Below are positions 60,319 to 64,000 of a stretch of 64,000 nucleotides of DNA, in pieces. Source of the stretch: Nonomuraea maritima (GTDB lineage Bacteria > Actinomycetota > Actinomycetes > Streptosporangiales > Streptosporangiaceae); the NCBI RefSeq assembly GCF_900100395.1, contig NZ_FNFB01000006.1:277504-341503 (forward strand). The letters are read 5' to 3'. Each line of letters starts with the position of its first letter. Within the stretch, counting starts at the first letter, position 1. The translations under genes were made by a program, and so were the position numbers. The notes below the pieces were generated by a model. The model searched no databases. It was given only the letters and a program-made list of their open reading frames with translations, and was not told the origin of the DNA.

Positions 60319-60339
60319 CCATCAATCTTATCTATGGAT
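60317..60339. promoter_or_regulatory. LysR-type operator ATCCAT-N11-ATGGAT
   Basis: Six-base arms separated by 11 bases give the T-N11-A layout of LysR binding sites. It spans the start codon of the lysR gene and reaches into the divergent promoter region, which suggests autorepression. Confidence 0.6.
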
Positions 60340-60426
60340 CGCCCAGAGAACTTCTGTTGGACCTATCAGTCGAGATGCGAGACGGTGGAAACAAGACAAA
60401 ATTCGCATTCAGTCTAGGGATGTGTC

Positions 60427-60951
60427 ATGAACACAGCCACCGTCACCAGGCCCGGCCTCGAGCCTCTCGTGTCCGGTGTGTCGAGGATCGTCGCTCGAGG
60501 CCTGGACGCGCGCGACACCGCGTTCGCCGTCGCCGACCTGCTGCGCGACAACCTCCCCGGGCCCGACCTCCTCACGCCCGCCGAACGCGAGGGCTCGCCC
60601 GACCGGTACGTCACCCACATCCTGCACGCCGAGGACGACTTCTCCGTCGTCGCCGTCGTGTGGCGTCCGGGCCAGGGCACCCCCATCCACGACCACGTGT
60701 CGTGGTGCACGTTCGGCATCATCAGCGGCATCGAGCACGAGACCCTCTACCGCGACATGGGCGACCACCTCGTGGAGATCGGCCGGGCCGACAACCTGCC
60801 GGGCGAGGTCAGCGGCTTCGCGCCCCCCGGCGACATCCACAAGGTGCTCAACACCAGCTCGGAGCTGGGCGTCTCGCTGCACATCTACGGCGCCGACGTC
60901 GCCAAGCTGGGCGGCAGCGTCCGCCGCCTCTATGACCTGCCCGTCAAGTAG
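60427..60951 (+). CDS. Cysteine dioxygenase family (thiol dioxygenase) protein
   Basis: The 174-aa cupin has the three-His iron site: His88 and His90 in PIHDH, and His138 in GDIHKV. Tyr154 in LHIYG matches the conserved active-site Tyr. The family oxidises cysteine or related thiols (for example 3-mercaptopropionate) to sulfinates; which substrate cannot be told. It is transcribed divergently from the LysR gene. Its 3' end overlaps the convergent hydrolase gene by 22 bases. Confidence 0.92.
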   Translation: MNTATVTRPGLEPLVSGVSRIVARGLDARDTAFAVADLLRDNLPGPDLLTPAEREGSPDRYVTHILHAEDDFSVVAVVWRPGQGTPIHDHVSWCTFGIISGIEHETLYRDMGDHLVEIGRADNLPGEVSGFAPPGDIHKVLNTSSELGVSLHIYGADVAKLGGSVRRLYDLPVK

Positions 60952-61577
60952 CCGTCGAGCGCCTGCGCCAGTTCGGCGGGGCGGGCCAGCATCGGCATGT
61001 GGCTCCCGCCGATCTCGTCGGGCGTGATCCCGAGCCGCTCGCGCACGACCCGCCGCATGAACTCGGGCGTGAAGAACCGGTCGTCCCGGCACAGCAGGAA
61101 CCTCGTCGGGACGTCGGGCCAGGCGTCCAGCGGCCACGGCTCGACGACTGCCTTGTCGGCCTGGCCGCGCGAGCGCGCCGTCAAATCGGCGGCCAGCTCC
61201 GCGGGCACGTCGTGCAGGAACAGCTCGATCTCGTCGAGCTCGGCGGATTTGAACCCGGTGTTGGTCCACCACGCGGACGGCGGCTCGCCGGGCGCCGGGA
61301 TCATGGCCGTCACCAGCACGAGCAGCTCGGTCTCTGTACGGGCGCAGACCAGCGGCGCGACGAACCCGCCCCACGAGTGGCCGACCACGACGACGTCACG
61401 CCGGCCGCCGAGCGCCTCGACCACGGTGTCGGCATAGTCGAGCAGGCCGGCGTCCTCGTCGTCGAAGGGCAGGTCGACCGCCACGACGTCGTGCCCGCGC
61501 CGGCGCAGCTCCGGCTCGACCAGGTGCCACTGCCATGCGGCGCCCCCGCCGCCGTGGATCAGCGCGAACGTGGCCAT
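60930..61577 (-). CDS. Alpha/beta hydrolase
   Basis: The 215-aa protein has the HGGGGAAW oxyanion region at residues 8-15, the nucleophile elbow GHSWGG with Ser68, an acid candidate in LLCRDDRFF and a C-terminal GGSHMPMLARP with the catalytic His. Small esterase-type (pheophorbide/MES-like) hydrolases have this layout. The substrate is unknown. GGAGGT stands six bases before the ATG at 61577. Confidence 0.92.
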   Translation of the reverse strand: MATFALIHGGGGAAWQWHLVEPELRRRGHDVVAVDLPFDDEDAGLLDYADTVVEALGGRRDVVVVGHSWGGFVAPLVCARTETELLVLVTAMIPAPGEPPSAWWTNTGFKSAELDEIELFLHDVPAELAADLTARSRGQADKAVVEPWPLDAWPDVPTRFLLCRDDRFFTPEFMRRVVRERLGITPDEIGGSHMPMLARPAELAQALDGYLTGRS

Positions 61578-61652
61578 GTGCGTACCTCCGAGATGAGTTT
61601 CGGTCGCCGGATGGGTCTTCTCTGTACCATCCGCCACCGACAAGGAGCCGCC

Positions 61653-62153
61653 ATGGAACCGGTCACCCGGCTCGACCGCCGCTTCAGCGCCGACGACGCC
61701 ACCCCCACGCCGTGGGCCGAGGCGCGCGAGCAACTGGAGCACGCGGAGACGTACTGGCTGAGCACCGTACGCAAGGACGGCCGTCCCCACGTCACCCCGC
61801 TGTTGGCCGTCTGGCGGGACGGCGCGATGTATTTCTGCACGGGTGCCGACGAGCAGAAGGGCCGCAACCTGGCGTCCAACCTGAACTGCGCCCTCACGAC
61901 GGGCGCCGGCTCCCTGCACGAAGGGCTGGACCTCGTGGTGGAGGGCTTGGCCCGGCGGGTCACGGATCCGGCCGCGCTCAAAGAACTCGCCGCCGCCTGG
62001 GAGGCGAAATACGGCGCCACGTGGCACTTCGAGGTCGGCGACGGCGTGTTCGTCAACGTCGCGGGCGGCGCGGCGCAGGTGTACGAGCTGCGCCCGTCGA
62101 AGGCGCTCGGCTTTCGCAAGGGGCGGTACGGCCAGACCACCTGGCGTTTCTGA
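61653..62153 (+). CDS. Pyridoxamine 5'-phosphate oxidase-fold protein (FMN/F420-dependent type)
   Basis: The 166-aa split-barrel protein has YWLSTVRKDGRPHVTPLLAVWRDGAMYF and ALTTGAGSLHEGLDLVVEGLARRV, typical of PPOX-like enzymes that bind FMN or F420 at the barrel dimer interface. The exact reaction is unknown. GGAG precedes the ATG. The gene is divergent from the hydrolase and converges on the M20 peptidase. Confidence 0.88.
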   Translation: MEPVTRLDRRFSADDATPTPWAEAREQLEHAETYWLSTVRKDGRPHVTPLLAVWRDGAMYFCTGADEQKGRNLASNLNCALTTGAGSLHEGLDLVVEGLARRVTDPAALKELAAAWEAKYGATWHFEVGDGVFVNVAGGAAQVYELRPSKALGFRKGRYGQTTWRF

Positions 62154-62179
62154 CGCTACGAGAAGGAATCCGCGCAGCC

Positions 62180-62207
62180 TCCGGTCCGGCCGGTGGGCCG
62201 GACCGGA
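62180..62207. terminator. Bidirectional terminator between PPOX and M20 genes
   Basis: A perfect 12-bp stem (TCCGGTCCGGCC at 62180-62191 with 62196-62207) encloses a GGTG loop between two convergent stop codons. Confidence 0.8.
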
Positions 62208-62215
62208 CGCCGCTC

Positions 62216-63556
62216 TCAGCCGAGGCTCAGCTCCTGGAGGAACAGGGCCTCCGTGGTCGCCACGCGGCGCAGCTCCTCGAGGTCGACGCGCTCGTTGGGG
62301 GCGTGGATCGCCGCCTCTTCGTCCTCGGCACCGAAGAGCAGGATCTCGGCCGCGGGGAACTGCTTCAGCAGCGTGTTGACCAGCGGGATCGAGCCGCCCG
62401 CGCCCACGTCGCGCGGCGGGCGGCCGAAGGCGCGCTCCATCGCCCGGTTGAGCGCCGCCCGCGCCTTGCCGCCCGAGTCGGCCTGGAAGCCGGACCCGAC
62501 GGTGAAGTCGCCGAACGACACCTGCACGCCCCAGGGCGCCACCTGGCGCAGGAAGTCGACGACCGCGTTCACGGTGGTCTTCGGGTCGGCGACCGGAGGC
62601 ACGCGGACGGTCACCCTGGCCCGCGCCACCGGCTGCACGGCGTTGATCGCGCCGGACACCGTCGGCACGTCGAGCCCCGTGACGGTGATCGCGAAGGACG
62701 CCCACAGGCGGTCGGCGGGCGTGCCTGAGCCGACCAGCGACACCCCGTCGAGCACGCCGGCCGTCTTCCTGAACTCCTCTTCCGACGGCCCCGCCCCGAG
62801 GAACTGGCCGCGCGGCAGGCCGGGGACGCGGACGTCGCCGTTGTCGTCGTGCAGCGAGGTCAGCATGCGCATGAGCGCCGCCAGCGCGTCGGGCGCGACG
62901 CCGCCGAACGAGCCGCTGTGCACCGCCTCGCGCAGCGTGCGGACCTCGATGGTGAACGCGGCCATGCCGCGCAGCGACGTGGTGACCGCGGGGTCGCCGA
63001 CGCGCGGGTTGCCGGTGTCGGCCACCACGATCGTGTCGGCCCGCAGCAGCTCGGGGTTGCGCTCGACGAACGCCTCGAGCCGCTCGCCGGCGTACTCTTC
63101 CTGGCCCTCGATGATGACCTTGATGCCGACGGGGAAGCGGCCCTGGAAGGCGCGCAGGGCGGTGACGTGCGCGATGACGCCCGACTTGTCGTCGGCGCAG
63201 CCGCGCCCGTACAGGCGGCCGTCGATCAGCGTCGGCTCGAACGGCGGGGTGCGCCACGCGGCCGGGTCACCGGCGGGCTGCACGTCGTAGTGGGCGTACA
63301 GCAGCACCGTGGGCATGCCGGGAGGCGCGGGGGCCTCGGCGAAGACGGCGGGGAAGCTGCCCTCGACCGGCACCTGCTGGACGCGCGGCAGGCCCACGGA
63401 GCGCAGCAGTTCCTCGGTCATGGCCGCGGCCGCGTGGACGGGCTCTTCCGGGTGCCCGGGGAAGGCCACGGAAGGGATGGCGGCGAGGCGCCGCAGTTCG
63501 TCCACGGCCTGCGGCATCGCGGCTGCGACGGCGCTCTCGATCTGGTCAGGAGTCAC
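62216..63556 (-). CDS. M20 family dipeptidase
   Basis: The 446-aa metallopeptidase has the dinuclear zinc motifs YAHYDVQP (His89, Asp91), GRGCADDKSG (Asp122 region) and IEGQEEYAG (Glu150-Glu154 region with the catalytic Glu), then a dimerisation lid domain and a C-terminal HAPNERV with the final His ligand. It probably cleaves dipeptides or N-acyl amino acids. The length is normal for the CNDP-like branch. Confidence 0.94.
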   Translation of the reverse strand: MTPDQIESAVAAAMPQAVDELRRLAAIPSVAFPGHPEEPVHAAAAMTEELLRSVGLPRVQQVPVEGSFPAVFAEAPAPPGMPTVLLYAHYDVQPAGDPAAWRTPPFEPTLIDGRLYGRGCADDKSGVIAHVTALRAFQGRFPVGIKVIIEGQEEYAGERLEAFVERNPELLRADTIVVADTGNPRVGDPAVTTSLRGMAAFTIEVRTLREAVHSGSFGGVAPDALAALMRMLTSLHDDNGDVRVPGLPRGQFLGAGPSEEEFRKTAGVLDGVSLVGSGTPADRLWASFAITVTGLDVPTVSGAINAVQPVARARVTVRVPPVADPKTTVNAVVDFLRQVAPWGVQVSFGDFTVGSGFQADSGGKARAALNRAMERAFGRPPRDVGAGGSIPLVNTLLKQFPAAEILLFGAEDEEAAIHAPNERVDLEELRRVATTEALFLQELSLG

Positions 63557-63658
63557 GGGATGGTCCCCCGGGGGTCGTTCTAACGAATGGTCTGCGGTTT
63601 CCCTGGCGCCGCCGTTCCCGGCGGCACCCGCCGGCCGCGACGGATGCTCCTATGGATG

Positions 63659-64000
63659 TCAAGCGACGTGTTCTTGATCGTTTGATGTGATGATTCGGTA
63701 GAGTTCGCGGGCTATGTAGCGCTTCAGGCAGCGGATGATCTCTTTCTTGGACAGGCCGTCTTGGGTGCGTCGTTCCATGTAGGCGCGGGTGCGTGGATCC
63801 CAGCGCAGACGGCATAGGACCACGCGGTAGAGCGCGGCGTTGGCTTGGCGGTCGCCGCCGCGGTTGAGGCGGTGCCGGGTGGTCTTGCCGGAGGAGGCGG
63901 GGATCGGGGAGACGCCGCACAGCATGGCGAAAGCGGCTTCGCTGTGCAGCCGGTCGTGGTTTTCGCCGACGGTGACCAGCAGCTGTCCGGCGGTGTCGGT
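63659..64000 (-). CDS. IS110-family transposase, 3' part (cut by window end)
   Basis: The frame runs off the window end at 64000, leaving the C-terminal 113 codons. It shows the Transposase_20 segment of IS110-type enzymes: SEAAFAMLCGVSPIPASSGKTTRHRLNRGGDRQANAALY, followed by RDxRTRAYMERRTQ-type residues and the family's end KRYIARELYRII. IS110 elements use a DEDD recombinase guided by a bridge RNA in the element end. No inverted repeats are expected, so the exact boundary near 63600 cannot be fixed here. Confidence 0.92.
   Translation of the reverse strand, partial: TDTAGQLLVTVGENHDRLHSEAAFAMLCGVSPIPASSGKTTRHRLNRGGDRQANAALYRVVLCRLRWDPRTRAYMERRTQDGLSKKEIIRCLKRYIARELYRIITSNDQEHVA

Overview
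The window is high-GC DNA from a filamentous-type actinomycete. The ftsEX-smpB-ssrA order, the actinobacterial-type [NiFe]-hydrogenase operon, an AftD-like arabinofuranosyltransferase locus with DUF2613, and a KstR-type steroid cluster together point to Streptosporangiales (a Nonomuraea-like organism). The exact genus is inference.

Layout. 0-4.8 kb: ftsE, ftsX, smpB, a lipoprotein related to class B penicillin-binding proteins whose catalytic motifs are lost, and the tmRNA gene. 4.8-8.7 kb: DUF2254 and AI-2E-type membrane proteins and two very small proteins, each next to a strong terminator. 8.8-22.5 kb: a large hydrogenase locus. One minus-strand operon of 13 genes runs from the small subunit (19681) through the large subunit, a NifU-like protein, DUF5947, a 72-aa protein, DUF6084, an unrecognised 329-aa protein, an extended maturation protease, a 35-aa DUF6893 peptide, hypA, hypC, hypD and hypE. 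It converges on a plus-strand trio, SIS - HypC-like - SIS. hypF lies just upstream of the operon. 22.6-31.4 kb: a GNAT enzyme, a MotA/ExbB-like plus ExbD-like pair, an HtrA-type lipoprotein protease, an acyl-CoA ligase, a proline-rich membrane protein and a double-domain FadE. 31.4-33.6 kb: a PAS/GAF/SpoIIE phosphatase. 33.6-43.6 kb: a cell-envelope glycan locus (two GT-C-like membrane proteins including AftD, DUF2613, GT2, GT4, acyltransferase 3, DUF3068). 43.7-52.0 kb: a steroid side-chain degradation cluster (nitronate monooxygenase-like, EchA19-like, CoA ligase, tandem DUF35, Ltp4-like, Ltp3-like, FadD19-like). 52.1-58.6 kb: one 2176-aa pseudo-protease/NTPase/TPR protein. 58.7-64 kb: LysE exporter, LysR regulator, cysteine dioxygenase-like enzyme, hydrolase, PPOX enzyme, M20 peptidase and the 3' part of an IS110 transposase.

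How they work together. The hydrogenase genes suggest oxidation of atmospheric or trace H2. Most operon genes are coupled by ATGA-type overlaps, so several uncharacterised proteins are tied to hydrogenase assembly. The steroid cluster resembles the Mycobacterium tuberculosis Rv3515c-Rv3523 block in content and partly in order. It carries sequences matching the published KstR (TnnAACnnGTTnnA) and KstR2 (AnCAAGnnCTTGnT) operator consensuses, so regulation can be predicted from the DNA alone. A different 15-bp palindrome precedes both the fadD at 27.7 kb and the fused fadE at 29.2 kb.

The best candidates for undescribed biology are the SIS-HypC-SIS cassette and small proteins of the hydrogenase locus, the ExbB/ExbD-like membrane pair, the catalytically dead PBP lipoprotein beside smpB, and the giant pseudo-protease NTPase.
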